DNA of 64,000 nt from Myotis daubentonii (lineage: Eukaryota > Chordata > Mammalia > Chiroptera > Vespertilionidae), in NCBI RefSeq assembly GCF_963259705.1, contig NC_081847.1, positions 89,298,546 to 89,362,545 on the forward strand, written 5' to 3'. Made by a program: the position numbers and the translations under genes. Positions within the stretch are counted from its first letter, which is position 1, and each line of letters begins with the position of its first letter. Positions 22,381-33,297 of this stretch are shown here, piece by piece. The notes under the pieces are model-generated. The model was not told the origin of the DNA, made no database searches, and saw only the letters and a list, made by a program, of their open reading frames with translations.

Positions 22381-24814
22381 TTGCATTTGTTATGCTTTGT
22401 AGCTATGCTTGCTCACACACCTTATTTCATGCCATCCACGTCCAGCCTCCCATCATGTTCATATTTCCTACACAGAGAATTAATATTCTGGCTAATTTTT
22501 TAGTATCCCCATGCTTTCTGCACTGTCTGTCATAGCTACTTATAGATGTCCCGCCATACTTGCCTCTTCTCATGCACATCTCTCTCTGTGTCTGCATTGT
22601 CAATGAAGGAATGATTGTTTCTTGCCATTGAAATCTGTTGGTTTCATCTAGCTTTCTAACACAGGAGTAGCATATTTAAATTCTGTTTATTTCAATAACG
22701 TCTCTGGACAATCATTACCCTATGTTTAAAATTCATATTTCCTTTTATCTGTTAAATGTGTAATTGACTTTTGACAATTTCTTTCATTTCCCCGCTTCTT
22801 TCCCTGTATGGAAAGGACAAGAGGGAATTGCGATTGACCTCCTGTACTGCATTAATTATTTTGAGTCATCTCATTTTATTTTACTGGGCTTTACTCTAAA
22901 TAATAAGACAGCTTTGGGAGAAGGAAATAAAACAAAACACTTTTTATTTATAACTATCCGCTCACGACAATACCGATTTATCTAATTTTATAAGCTTTTT
23001 GCTTTTGTATAACATTTCAGCTTTCTCTATGTGAAATAACAATAAAGGTTATACCCTTTTTTATAAATATAAAGGGCATTATTTTTTTTCATAAAGCATT
23101 CAGATGAATAGGCTATTTTGAAATAACAATTATTTAAGTCACATGCCTTAAAACAGCATACTTTATATGATAATGGTCGTCATGTTAATCTTGTAAAAAC
23201 ATCTTAAAATACTAGTAATGGGTGCTTAATGTGGAAATTACCCAGATTCAGTAAATGTATATAATAATGGGATAATCAGCCCTACTCAAACGTGAGCAAA
23301 CTTTCAAAATGAAAGAGAACATCAAACTTCAAAAGAAAATTCTAATATTGTAAATTGAAATTACTTACATTTGTGAAAAGAACAAAACTAGACCAATAAA
23401 GTTTATTAAATGCTTGCAAGATGTTGTAGCTTTGAGAACCTATATTTGGTGAATTGAGGGGTGAGTCGTAGAACCAGTTAGCAGCTGGCATGTTCTTTGT
23501 GTAATGGTTATGAATGTTTGCATGTTTTAACAGGGCTGATCAGCTAGTCTGTAAATAGGCCAGCTTCTGCATTAGCGTCTATAGATAAGAGCCTGCTCCT
23601 ACTTAAAAAGTAGACTACAACGTATTATTCTGTGTAAGACAATTTTATAAATGACTTTCAGATTAACAGGTATTTTGACTTTCTTTTGAAAAGAATTTCT
23701 TACCCTATTGAGGTGATGTTATGGTAACTCTCGTATAGTTTAATAATCAAAGTTGTCTTTTGAGTCACATATTATTCTCATTTCAAAGTTAAATGCTGTC
23801 TTTTATTTTCTGTCTTTTAAATCATGCTGTTTTTTTGCTACTAAAATGTTTTAACTTGTTCAGCAAGTGGTTCCAATGCTTTCACTTGCTAAGCAAAGCA
23901 GATTCCAAACTGTTGCTGAAGCTGACCGTGAGCAAGGACATGACACAATGGACGGCCGTGGCCCAGGGTCACAGAACCGACGTTTAGATCCCAGTTCTGT
24001 GACATGGTCTGTGTAACCTGCTGCCTGCCATGTCGATACCATCGTAATAACCCAGTTATTACTCAGCAGGAAAGAAATAACGGGAGAACTAGAGAATGTA
24101 TGCGTACATTTATGCAGCTTCGTCAAAAAGCTGCATTAACGCTCTCCAGCTGTTCCCTGCTGATCGATGTGGGAAGGGCATGGACAAGGCAGCTTAGACA
24201 CATGCCCCTTAAAGTCTGAGTGATGTGGGCAGGTGCTGGGCTGTCAGTCACACCTGGGAACAGGCAGTTGGCCAGAATGGGCGTGGCCGCTGCAAGGGCA
24301 TGAAACCTGACATTTAAACTTCTGAGCAAAGGAGCGCCCTGTCCTCCCTTGGCTCCTGGCTCGCAGTCTGTGCCCGAGTCCTGCCGCAGGGCACACTCCC
24401 CTGCATTCACCACGTGGCTCAGGCTGTGTGGGACCCACAGAGTGGCTAACGGACTTAAATAACGACGCTGCTACACGGAAGGGAAGCTCCGGGCACTGGC
24501 CCTCCTCTTGGTTTGCTGAATCCACAGCTGCCCCTCGTGCAGGGCCAGGTTAAGGGGCCTGGACTTTGCAATCCGAGGAATGTAACTCCACACAAATAAG
24601 CCCTCTACCACATCTCATTCTCCCGGGGGTGCTTCTGAAAGTGCTTGTCTCAGCTGCACCCCAAGAATCCCGCTCCCACTCATGTCTGGAAAATCTGGCC
24701 CACTGATTTCTCTGGTAACAATTTCACATACCTTAGTCCTCTATTTTCAATTAAGGGTAATATTTCCCTTATGAACATCACAGAGTCTACGACAGGAACC
24801 AATAAGATGACATA

Positions 24815-25195
24815 GTCATTTGCACACAATATTTATTGACCACACTAGGTACCAGAATTATACGAAGTGCTGGAAATGTAGCAGTGTGCAGAGCATAAAA
24901 GGGGCCTACACTGTTCACATGGATACATGGTCAGGTGGGGCGGGACACAAAATGACATTTATCACTGCAAATTGTGACAAGCACTGTGACTGCAAAGAGC
25001 CTCAATAGAGAGGATGGCAGAGACGCCGATTAGCCTGGCGGAGCTGGACATGCCTCTCAGGAGAAGGGACAGAGATCAGAGGGGGAAGGGCAGCTCCCAG
25101 ATGGACAGCAGCAAGAAGAGCACTCCAGCACGGCATGTGCAAAGGCCCTGTGCTTTGTGAACTGGGAAGGTACAATGGAGCAATCTTCTGATGAG
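24815..25195 (-). repeat. L2 LINE 3' fragment, antisense
   Basis: Starting with acaatatttattgaccacactaggtaccagaatt, the sequence passes through ctggaaatgtagcagtg and ends with gcacggcatgtgcaaaggccctg. This follows the antisense L2 order over about 380 bp with many differences. Confidence 0.6.
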
Positions 25196-26788
25196 CAATG
25201 TGTGCTTTGTTTTTCAAATTGTCTTACTTCTGCGGCCACATCTTTCTAGCAGAGTCCACGGCCTGCCCTCGGGCTAAGCATGGTATAGAAAGAAAAAAAT
25301 CAATTGCTTGGATTTTGAGTGCTTAAGAACATACTTTAAAGTCAAGAGCATAGGTCTGCATGTTGAAAGCCTTGGCTTTGACTGGCAAGATCCAGACATA
25401 GAACGTAATGCTAAGAAATTGACCTTGAATAGGAGCACAGGCCTGGAGGCCTGAACGCATACATTATAGAAAGGACCAGAATGCATAATTACATTAGAAC
25501 TTTTTTTTTCCCCCTCCCTGGGGAAGTTAACAATCCCACTCTATGTATGTGAGGAAGAGCAATTAGAGAGATGAGCTGCAGGGTTCTCTGGGAGATGTGT
25601 GGCGGCCGGGGCAGGGCAGCAGGCTAATTGGAACAGGCATGAAGGGTAACGGATCTGAGTGGGTGTGGGTCTCATCACCCAGGTGTGGGCAGGAAGACTG
25701 CAGACCTCGTAGGGAGATGCCCGTGTCCGACATGGCACCTGAAGGCTGCCATAGACTAACTCGCAGGAGGCACTGAGGTAGGAGGAGGACGGACACCCCG
25801 CCTGGGAGGGGATGGCAGCCAGCAGCAGGAAGAGGTTCCGTGGGTGGGATGAGAAGTCCTGAATCTTTCACCTGGAATCCCTGGCAGGGTCATCAGCCAA
25901 TTCAGCAAGGACCGACCTCAGATGAGGAGGCTGCTCATCCCTGTAGGACCGTGAGGAGAGAATAAACTGTGCCTCCCCTTTCCCCTCCCCTTCCCAAGCT
26001 CCACTGGACATGCCGGCCCTGAAGCTGCCAGGGAGAAGGAGACTCGACCAGCTGGTGGTGATTAGAACCTTACTAGTTTACAAAAAAGGCTGAGTTTTCA
26101 CTGGAAATGACCAAATCATCTCAATCTGACATAAATGGCCCTCCCTACTGGAAGTGAGGCAAATAAACTGAATTCAATTAAAAAGGGGAAATGCCCTCTT
26201 TTTTGTATCCTTGAATCAGTGACCGTGTCAATTTACACCAGTCCTATATGGAAAGCAAACATCATTAGTAATCAGCAGTAAATTTGGGCAGAACCAAGAA
26301 GTTAGCATTTCTAAGCCACCTTCACATTCCCTTCAACTTACCATCCGGGTCAATTTTCCTCCTTTTTGAATTCTTGTAGGAAAATAGAAAGCAGGCTCAT
26401 CGACAGCCTGTATTCTTTACAAGGGACCCTTAGGCATTTGGAAATAGCCCTCCCGATGAAGACACATGTTCCAAAAGCATGCTCGATGTTTGACACCATG
26501 TGAGTAATTACTGAATTACCGACTGTCATATTGGTTTGTTACTATATCTACACAGTTGTATTGAATACAACTTACTAAGTGTTTGACCCTCTGCACTTAA
26601 CGTTCAGACGAATTACTAGTATTTGATCAGACGCAGCAAAGGAACACATTGTTCAGTGATGTCACGGAGAGTGTGTCACTGTCTCGTTGGAGTTGTTCTG
26701 TACCCTCAACATCTGGTGCTGCTTGAAGAGTGATGCTGCTTGAAGGCATCCTTTGCGTTTTGCCAGTTGTCTCTCTAGACAAAAGCCA

Positions 26789-27121
26789 TCCTATATAACA
26801 AAAGGCTCATATGCAAATTGACCAGACGGCAGAACGACCGGTCGCTATGATGCGCACTGACCACCAGGAGGCAGACGCTCAACACAAGAGCTGCCCCCTG
26901 GTGGTCAGTGCACTTCCACAGGGGGAGCGCTGCTTAGCCAGAAGCCAGGCTCACAGCTGGCAAGCACAGCAGCGAGGGGTCCCAGACTGTGAGAGGGATG
27001 TTTGCGTGTCAGCTTAGACCCAGTGCATCCCCCAAGGGGTCCAGGATGGCAAGAGGGCTCAGGCTGGGCTGAGGCACCTCCCCCTGTCCAGTGCACAAAA
27101 TTTCGTGCACCGGGCCTCTAG
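26789..27121 (+). mobile_element. HeliBat-type Helitron, plus strand
   Basis: A 333-bp element with both ends clear: TCCTATATAACAAAAGGC after an A, and a 3' hairpin (GTGCAC, AAAATTTC, GTGCAC) then CGGGCCTCTAG before a T. The 5' subterminal region has atatgcaaattgacc. The internal block ctgaccaccaggaggcag is inverted nearby as ctgccccctggtggtcag, giving a second inner hairpin. It is non-autonomous. It is the best-preserved Helitron here and serves as the reference for the others. Confidence 0.92.
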
Positions 27122-28790
27122 TCATTAAAAACAATGCCTTGAATCTAGAAGAAGGAAATTAACTTCACCTGAGACATTTCCACTTTCAATTAGAATCCAG
27201 CTTCAGTCCACCCAGTGTGAGTTTCTATGGCGACCAATGCTGTGAAGCTTATGACCATCCTCCTCCAAAAATGACATTCGTTTCATTCTCATGTAAAGAG
27301 AAAACGGGTACTTACTACCTCCATTGCAAGGGTACTCAGGTATTTATTGCTCCCATCTTTAAGTTTAGACAGAAACATATTGGCTTCAAGCAAATGCTAC
27401 AATGCTTCAAGTAAACACAGATATACATTGGATCCTTTTTTTCATAAAGGCTTTTATTCCCCAAGTGTAAACATAATAGAATATATTTATTTGGTAGTTT
27501 GTGGTCAACCAACTTTGGAAGTTAGTTTATTTTATTTATGTTTTTCCAAAGACATGAGTGGCTATTTGCTACTATTTGCAGAGTTGTTGTGGAAGTAATA
27601 TTGTGGAAACTTACATACTTTGTTTTATGTTGAAGGAGGCAGTAATGAAAAACAGTAAAATCATCGATTGCTGTAGTGACCACTAGAGGTCTACTGATAT
27701 CAGATTTCTGCCAACATCCTTCATTTCTACAAATATTTGAAATGGACACTTTCATGTGAATTTAAGTGAATTTCTTCTCCTTTGTTGTATGTATCTTTCA
27801 TTCTGCGAACTTTAAATTCCACATAAAATTAAGGGTATGTGGTAGTTTCTTGAATTTTGTTTGTTTGGGTTTGTTTTGTTTAGTTTTAGGTTTTGTTGTT
27901 TTCCTCTCAAGTTGTGTTTAAATACTGTCTCATGACTTTTAACTGAGGAAAACAACTCGGAAGTGGTTGGTGGGCGTTGATCACTTAATTCACGCACACA
28001 TGTATTAGCTCACAATAAATGTCCATCTTGCTTTTTATTCCGTGGGCCATATGAATTCCATTTAATTCTAAAGCCAGAATTTAATACCTGCTCTTGCACA
28101 TTTTTACTTCGACTTGTGAATGTACCTCAGGGAGTTTGCAATGCACATGCAAATCAGATGTAAGCAGAGTTCACCATTCAAGGACTAACACCTTGTTCAG
28201 TCCCGTTGCTAAAAACAGCCGCCTTCTATTTTGTTAGAAATAATACATGTTGCTAGCCAACATTATGCAGAAATTTTGTGTCTAAGGACCTTGAAAGTAT
28301 GAAATGTTACTGCGCTATTCAACATGATTTGCCATGTTACATCTTTGTATATATATAAAAAAAGGCAGCAGTTGAAATCTGTGTGCAAGAATTAAGGTGC
28401 TCATCTCCGAACCCTGTGCTTAGGAGGAACTCGGTACATGCTGTTCCCGGGACAGTCTGTCTCCCTCTTGGAGCACAGGTGGCATTTGAAGAATTAATGT
28501 AACCATGTAGTCCAGGCTCTCCTGCACCCACAGTACTTGGCAGAGTCCCAGCTTAGGAAAGTCACGTTCCTCCTCCTCTCACTCTACTCCAGCTCCAGCC
28601 CCTCATCTCGCAAAGGTGAAGAGTGACCCTGGAAACATGGTGCCATCTTGTATGGAAGAGGAGGAAGGGAAATGTGTCAGTTCTGGGATTCCTTGCCTCA
28701 TTAGCCAAATTATTATGAATACATTTGCAATAAGGGAAACAATCGGAATTTAAGGAAACACTGTATCTACGTTTTTTGGAATGCTTATTT

Positions 28791-29007
28791 ATTTTTTAAA
28801 ATATATTTTTATTGATTTCAGAGAGGGAAGGAAAGGGAGAGGGAGATAGAAACATCAATACTGAGGGAGAAACATTGATCAGCTGACTCCTGCACGCCTC
28901 ACCCTGGGGATGGAGCCCACAACCCGGGCATGTGCCCTGATGGGGCATTGAACCATGACCTCCTGGTTCATAGGTCGAGCTCAACCACTGAGCCACGCTG
29001 GCCGGGC
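28791..29007 (-). mobile_element. VES SINE, minus strand
   Basis: The tail ttaaaatatatttttattgattt with CAGAGAGGGAAGG leads to the head, which ends (plus strand) CTCAACCACTGAGCCACGCTGG. The head is of the 'ggttgagc' type. Flanks tttttggaatgctta and cttctggaacactca look like a decayed target duplication. Confidence 0.88.
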
Positions 29008-29039
29008 TTCTGGAACACTCAGTGAGCTGCCCCTGGCTT

Positions 29040-29520
29040 TATTTTCAGACATCACTCTACCTAGGAGGCAGGAGCAAAGGCCGACTTCCCTTCCGTTCGG
29101 CCCAGGTAGCCCATGTACATGTGTTTGCCAGGTGTTGCTAGGTAACGTTTTACTCCATCCAGGATGGCCTTCTGAGCGAGCAGAACAGGCCCTGCTGCTG
29201 GAAGGATGAGGAGGCGGCCGGCAGCGGCTCCACCGCTGCGGTGCTTGTGTGTGAACCGAAGTCTGTGCACCCCGCAGAGGCTGCTGGCCCCGGGCGAGTG
29301 AGGGCTGGTGCCAGGTCAGGCTCTGCTCTGCCAGCCACAGGCGCGGGTGCAAGGCTGCCCCCTGCTGAGGAGCAGAGGAGCGGGCATCTTCTATAATGGA
29401 CCTGACAAGAGGCAGCAGCGTGTGCCCGAAGCCAGGTTCCTGAGGTTTGCCCGGGCACCCCGGGTGCTGTGCTCCTCTCTGCCCCGCTGCAGCGCCTACT
29501 TCACTCACCGGTCAGGGGAC
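29040..29520. other. GC-rich intronic segment with CpGs (unassigned)
   Basis: About 480 bp that is distinctly richer in G, C and CpG than its surroundings and not explained by the VES SINE just upstream. It holds an X-box-like GTTGCTAGGTAAC at 29134-29146. A 175-codon minus-strand open frame crosses it and runs into the SINE; its composition (Pro, Ser, Ala, Gly, Arg) looks like chance reading of GC-rich DNA. It could be an intronic regulatory element or an unrecognised retrocopy. Confidence 0.4.
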
Positions 29521-29690
29521 ATTAAATTGTGCCAGTGTGCCTTTGGGAGGGTCTTAGGTCCCCATCCCAATCAAAATTAAAATAATACACAGCCCTTAAA
29601 ACAAAACTCTTACAGCTGTGGATGAATACCTACATTTAACTTACCATCTACTATCTGGGAAGCTTTGTCGTAATTTCTTGCATATTTGGG

Positions 29691-29691
<1 letters not shown>

Positions 29692-29730
<39 letters not shown>
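29692..29730. repeat. (TG)n microsatellite
   Basis: Nineteen to twenty uninterrupted TG units, probably polymorphic. Confidence 0.95.
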
Positions 29731-29732
<2 letters not shown>

Positions 29733-30778
29733 AAACTATATACAAACGATTTCAAGCATCCACACGAATAGGGAAGCAGTAGTGTGCGTACATTCATAGT
29801 AGAACACACTCACTGCCCAGCCTCACACAGCATCCACCTGTGAACTGTTCAGACTGGGGGAGAAGCGCACAGGAGAACAGGCTTTCGACGTTTTAGAATC
29901 TGTCTCGCTTCGGCCATGCCTCCTGGGCCAAGGTCACAGTGAAATCTACATGAGGTCATCCCTTCTCTCTCTTTGTTCAACTGTGATCAAAATGATATAA
30001 GAAACAAAACAACTTTTTTCACTTACTACTTCCGGAAGCATTTCATAAATATGATTTAAAAGACTGACAGTGATCAGTACATTGGGTTCAAGAGTAATTC
30101 AGCCATTTCTCAGTTACTGTGTCCTCACTCTGAACCAGACATTTACCTGCTGGCCCCATAGCAATAAAACAGGCAGACAAGAGACCCGTCATCTTGGATT
30201 TAATATTCTAACAAAAGAAAGCCTAACTATATAAACTAAAACACGAAATCCTGTATATGAGAGAAAGGAAGAACTATTACAACTGCTTTTTTTTAGAATA
30301 AAATCAGAAATATAGGGTTTTTTTTAAAGAATTGATAATTTTTAAAATTAATAATTGTCCACATTTGCCGGAAGCCGGTCCATCCTTGCTGCCTGACACA
30401 GTCGCTGCAGGAAAGAAACATCTGCACAGCATATGTTTCAAGGGACCTGGCGTATATAGCATACTGTTCTTAATATGTTTGCTCCCCTTAGCGCTGTGTG
30501 TTTTAACCAAGGTCACCTCTCCAAGAAAGGTTGTTTCCCCAGGTAGGAATTTTTCCCTGAAGTCAGGGAGGGGATGCCTCTCCTAGAAAGGTTGTTTCCC
30601 CAGGTAGGAATTTTCCCCTGAAGTCAGGGAGGGAATGAAACTCCTTAACTAAGTGCCAGGCGGGTAGTTAATCACTACAAACAATCATGCTTAAGCTACA
30701 TAATCTTTACTCCCTGGAATGGAGATAAGAAACACCCTAACCTTTGTAATAGAAATTGACAGGATTAAAATCAACTGG

Positions 30779-30786
30779 TATAAATA
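30779..30786 (+). promoter_or_regulatory. ERV LTR TATA box
   Basis: TATAAATA, matched by TATAAATA at 31954-31961 in the 3' LTR. It lies upstream of the AATAAA at 30802, as expected for the U3/R junction of a compact LTR. Confidence 0.7.
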
Positions 30787-30801
30787 CGGATGTAACAAGA
30801 C

Positions 30802-30807
30802 AATAAA
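30802..30807 (+). terminator. ERV LTR polyadenylation signal
   Basis: AATAAA shortly after the TATA box. The equivalent place in the 3' LTR reads agacagaaa and lacks the hexamer. Confidence 0.55.
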
Positions 30808-30976
30808 CAGCAGAGCCTCTCTGGAGTTCCAGACCAGAACTTGGCTGGAGATCTGGGCTAGAGATCCTGGCTAGGCTGCTGATCAACCGAACGCTGTCTC
30901 CATGTCATTCCTTCTTCGCCTACTCCGTCCACGCCTTTGGGAACCCCTGGACCTGCTGGGGTTGGACCCCGGCATC

Positions 30977-30994
30977 TGGCGCCCGAACAGGGAC
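30977..30994 (+). other. ERV primer binding site (tRNA-Lys)
   Basis: TGGCGCCCGAACAGGGAC, two bases after the 5' LTR. This is the standard 18-base complement to the 3' end of tRNA-Lys used by betaretrovirus-like elements. Confidence 0.95.
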
Positions 30995-31290
30995 CCCTAG
31001 GTAAGCGCCCCACACTCGGGACGGATAGGACTCCACTGTAGGAAGAGGGTGGATAGTCTTCGCCGACTCCGTCCACACCTTTGGGAACCCCTGGAACAGG
31101 ATTCCCTTAGGTAAGCCCCCCCCATTGAGAACCCCACACTCGGGACGGATAGGACTCCACCAGGGTGCTACAGACCCCCCTATAGAGGATAAATAGGGTA
31201 AGAAGGTGGATAGTACAGAACTTAGATTGAGAAGATGTGCCATACTGAGTCCAAAGAAAGAAGACTCTGTATTGATCTTTAGATTAAGAA
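30995..31290 (+). other. ERV leader with LTR-derived duplication
   Basis: After the primer site two AGGTAAG splice-donor-like sequences occur (31000 and 31110 regions). The segment from about 31058 repeats the LTR end (ttcgccgactccgtccac, tttgggaacccctgga), and cacactcgggacggataggactccac occurs twice. The leader therefore contains duplications, probably from slippage during reverse transcription. Confidence 0.7.
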
Positions 31291-31338
31291 GATGTGCCAT
31301 ACTGAGTCTAAAGAAAAAAGACTCTGTATTGATCTTTT
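31222..31338 (+). repeat. Tandem duplication in ERV leader/gag start
   Basis: A unit of about 58 bp with agatgtgccatactgagtc and aagactctgtattgatctt occurs twice head to tail, with a few differences. Confidence 0.85.
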
Positions 31339-31566
31339 AACATATATGCTTGCTAGCAGAGGAATTAAGGTTACTCCCAGTCAGACAGAACGTTTTATAC
31401 AAGAAGTATGTCCATGCTTTTCTGAGGAAGGAAAGGTAAATGTAATGGCATGGGAGGAGGTAGGCCCAAGGAGCCTTATCCTTAACCCCACTGCAGCCTT
31501 TCTACCCTGGGAAAGTGCAGGATTGGCAAGCTCTCCCTGGGATGATAGATCAGGACTCAGGTAATA
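31292..31566 (+). pseudogene. ERV gag (matrix) remnant
   Basis: A 90-codon frame beginning at an ATG inside the second copy of the leader duplication. Its middle part has the character of the betaretroviral matrix N-terminus: a helix-like Leu-rich stretch, then an 'SRGIKV'-like turn and a Cys-Pro motif. Similarity fades after about residue 55 and the frame ends in a TAG at about 31564. The rest of gag and all downstream genes are deleted. It is a broken relic and no function is expected. Confidence 0.65.
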
Positions 31567-31649
31567 GCAGAAAGCGCCAATCCTACTCTTAAAATGGATA
31601 CAAGAGAGCATTTCAGGTTTTTCTTTTTAATGCCTGCTTTTAAAAAATA

Positions 31650-31661
31650 AAAAAGGGGGAA
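31650..31661 (+). other. ERV polypurine tract
   Basis: An A-rich run leading into AAAAAGGGGGAA directly before the 3' LTR, the expected plus-strand primer site. Confidence 0.85.
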
Positions 31662-31663
31662 TT

Positions 31664-32455
31664 TGCCGGGAGCCGGTCCATGCTTGGTGTTTCAAGGGAC
31701 CTGGCATATATGGCATACTGTTCTTGGCACTATGTGTTTTAACCAAGGTCTCTGAGAAAGGTGGTTTCCCCAGGTAGGGATTTTCCCCTGAAGTTAGGGA
31801 GGGAATAAAACCCCTCAACTAAGTGCCAGGTGGGTAATTAATCCCTTTAACTACGAACAGTCATGCTTAAACTACATAATCTTTTCTCCCTGGAATGGAG
31901 ATAAGAAACGCCCTAACCTTTGTAATAGAGATTGATAGGATTGAATCAACTGGTATAAATATAGTTGTAACAAGACAGAAACACTCAGAACTCAGAATAC
32001 AGAACTCATAAGACAGAAAGACACAGAACTTAGAACAGAATCAAGAAGACAGAACCTACACGGAGCCTGGAGACAGAAGAACTTCGCTGGAGAGAGCATG
32101 CCGGAGGATCCTGGAGAGGGACTGGCCTCAGAGCCTAGAGACAGAGCCTAGCGGGAGAACATGGCAAGGGATCCTGGACTGAACCTGACTACAGAGATTG
32201 GCAGGAGAACCTGACTGGAACCTGGACACTGAACCTGACTGGAGAGCCTGGACAGAACCTGGCTGGAGAACCTAGCGAGAGAACATGGCTACAGAACCTC
32301 GCTGGAAATCCGAAGCAGAACCTCTCTGGAGATCCGGGCTAGAGATCCTGGCTAGGCTGCTGATCAACTGAACACTATCTCCGTGTCATTCCTTCTTCGC
32401 CGACTCCGTCCACACCTTTGGGGACCCCTGGACCCGCTGGGGCTGGACCCCAGCA
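31664..32455 (+). repeat. 3' LTR of ERV (792 bp)
   Basis: Starts TGCCGGGAGCC and ends CCCCAGCA. It aligns with the 5' LTR over U3 and U5, but between the TATA box and the shared ctggctaggctgctgatcaac end it carries about 300 extra bases of degenerate repeats built on gaacctggctgga/gagaacctgac units (about 31975-32330). It lacks the U3 duplication seen in the 5' LTR and has a deletion near its start. Confidence 0.88.
31975..32330 (+). repeat. Degenerate 20-25-bp repeats in 3' LTR
   Basis: Recurring acagaac, gaacctgactgga and gagaacctggc motifs in purine-rich sequence, with variable spacing. Only a short counterpart (about 30812-30870) exists in the 5' LTR. Confidence 0.75.
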
Positions 32456-32700
32456 CACTTGTATATTTATTTTTTGTTTTAACCTTTATTGTTGAAAGTA
32501 TTGCATGTGTCCCCCTTTTCCCCATTGATCCCTCTAGCCCCCCCCTCAGGCCTTCCCCACACTATTGTCTGTGTCCATGGGGCATGCATATATGCATGCA
32601 AGGTCTTCAGTTAATCTCTTCCCACCCAACCACCCTATATTCATTCTTTATTTGTGTATTTTGTCTCTGTCTTCTTTTAAGATTTTCTTTGATTTGTTTT
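32456..32700 (-). repeat. Bat L1 3'-end fragment
   Basis: The stretch ttattgttgaaagtattgcatgtgtcccc, a C-rich block, actattgtctgtgtccatgg and a catgcaaggtcttcagttaatctcttcccacc block follow the L1 3' UTR order seen at 15470 and 63630. It abuts the 3' LTR, so the ERV inserted at or near this L1's end. Confidence 0.75.
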
Positions 32701-33039
32701 TTGGAAGTTTACCTATAACATGTCCATGGCTGTGTGTGTGTATTTGGGTAAATTCTGATTAGGTTTTGTTGAGCATAGTAATAGCTCTGTGGTTTGAGAT
32801 TTTTTTAAATCAAGTTCTTCAAACTTTCAGATTCCCCCCACCCCTCACCTAAAAATTTCAGTCCCGTATGCTCTCTTCTCTCCTGTTGAGATTCCAATAG
32901 CATTTCATGTCTATTAATTGATATTTTGTCACAGATTACTGACATTTTTTTAAACAGTCTTTCTCTTTCTATGCTTTAGTTTAATTTTTTTCATTTGGCT
33001 TCAGATTCACTTATTCTTTCTTTATCCATGTCCAATCTT

Positions 33040-33240
33040 CTGTTTACAATGATCAATACAATGAACTTTAATTTCAGACACAGCATTCTTCAATTCCATA
33101 ATTTTCATTTGGTGCTTTTCTTAGAACCTCCAATTAGCTACTGAAATATGCTATTACTTTACCCAGTATATCAGTCTTTTGCTATAAATTGTTTAACATA
33201 TTAATAATGATGCTTTAAAAGCTCAGGTGTGCTCATTTAA
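33040..33240. repeat. Old L1 (L1M-like) fragment, tentative
   Basis: The block cattcttcaattccataattttcatttgg resembles a recurrent segment of ancient mammalian L1 non-coding DNA. The rest is too diverged to place; strand not decided. Confidence 0.35.
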
Positions 33241-33297
33241 ATAACTGAACTAGATATAGATCTTCATCTGTTTACTTTGATTTCCTCTTATTGTGGA

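Larger units (their letters stand above)
30366..30974 (+). repeat. 5' LTR of ERV (609 bp)
   Basis: Starts TGCCGGAAGCC and ends CCCCGGCA. It contains a direct duplication of about 60 bp (about 30520-30632): the block aaaggttgtttccccaggtagg through gaagtcagggaggg occurs twice, but only once in the 3' LTR. A TATAAATA box and an AATAAA signal follow in promoter-to-polyA order. It ends two bases before the primer binding site. Confidence 0.9.
30366..32455 (+). mobile_element. Class II (betaretrovirus-like) ERV, internally deleted
   Basis: A 2.09-kb provirus with both LTRs, a primer binding site complementary to tRNA-Lys, a leader, a short gag remnant and a polypurine tract. It is in the same orientation as NOL4. 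The internal part is only about 0.69 kb; pro, pol and env are absent. LTRs begin TGCCGG and end in CA. Flanks CACATT and CACTTG are only partly alike, so no clean target duplication is seen. It cannot encode viral functions. The tRNA-Lys site and LTR ends place it with IAP/MMTV/ERVK-like elements. Confidence 0.92.

Noticed and set aside
28981..29508. 175-codon minus-strand open frame, the longest in the window
   Set aside because: It begins in GC-rich unique DNA and ends inside a VES SINE, has no recognisable domain, and its composition is that expected of chance GC-rich reading.
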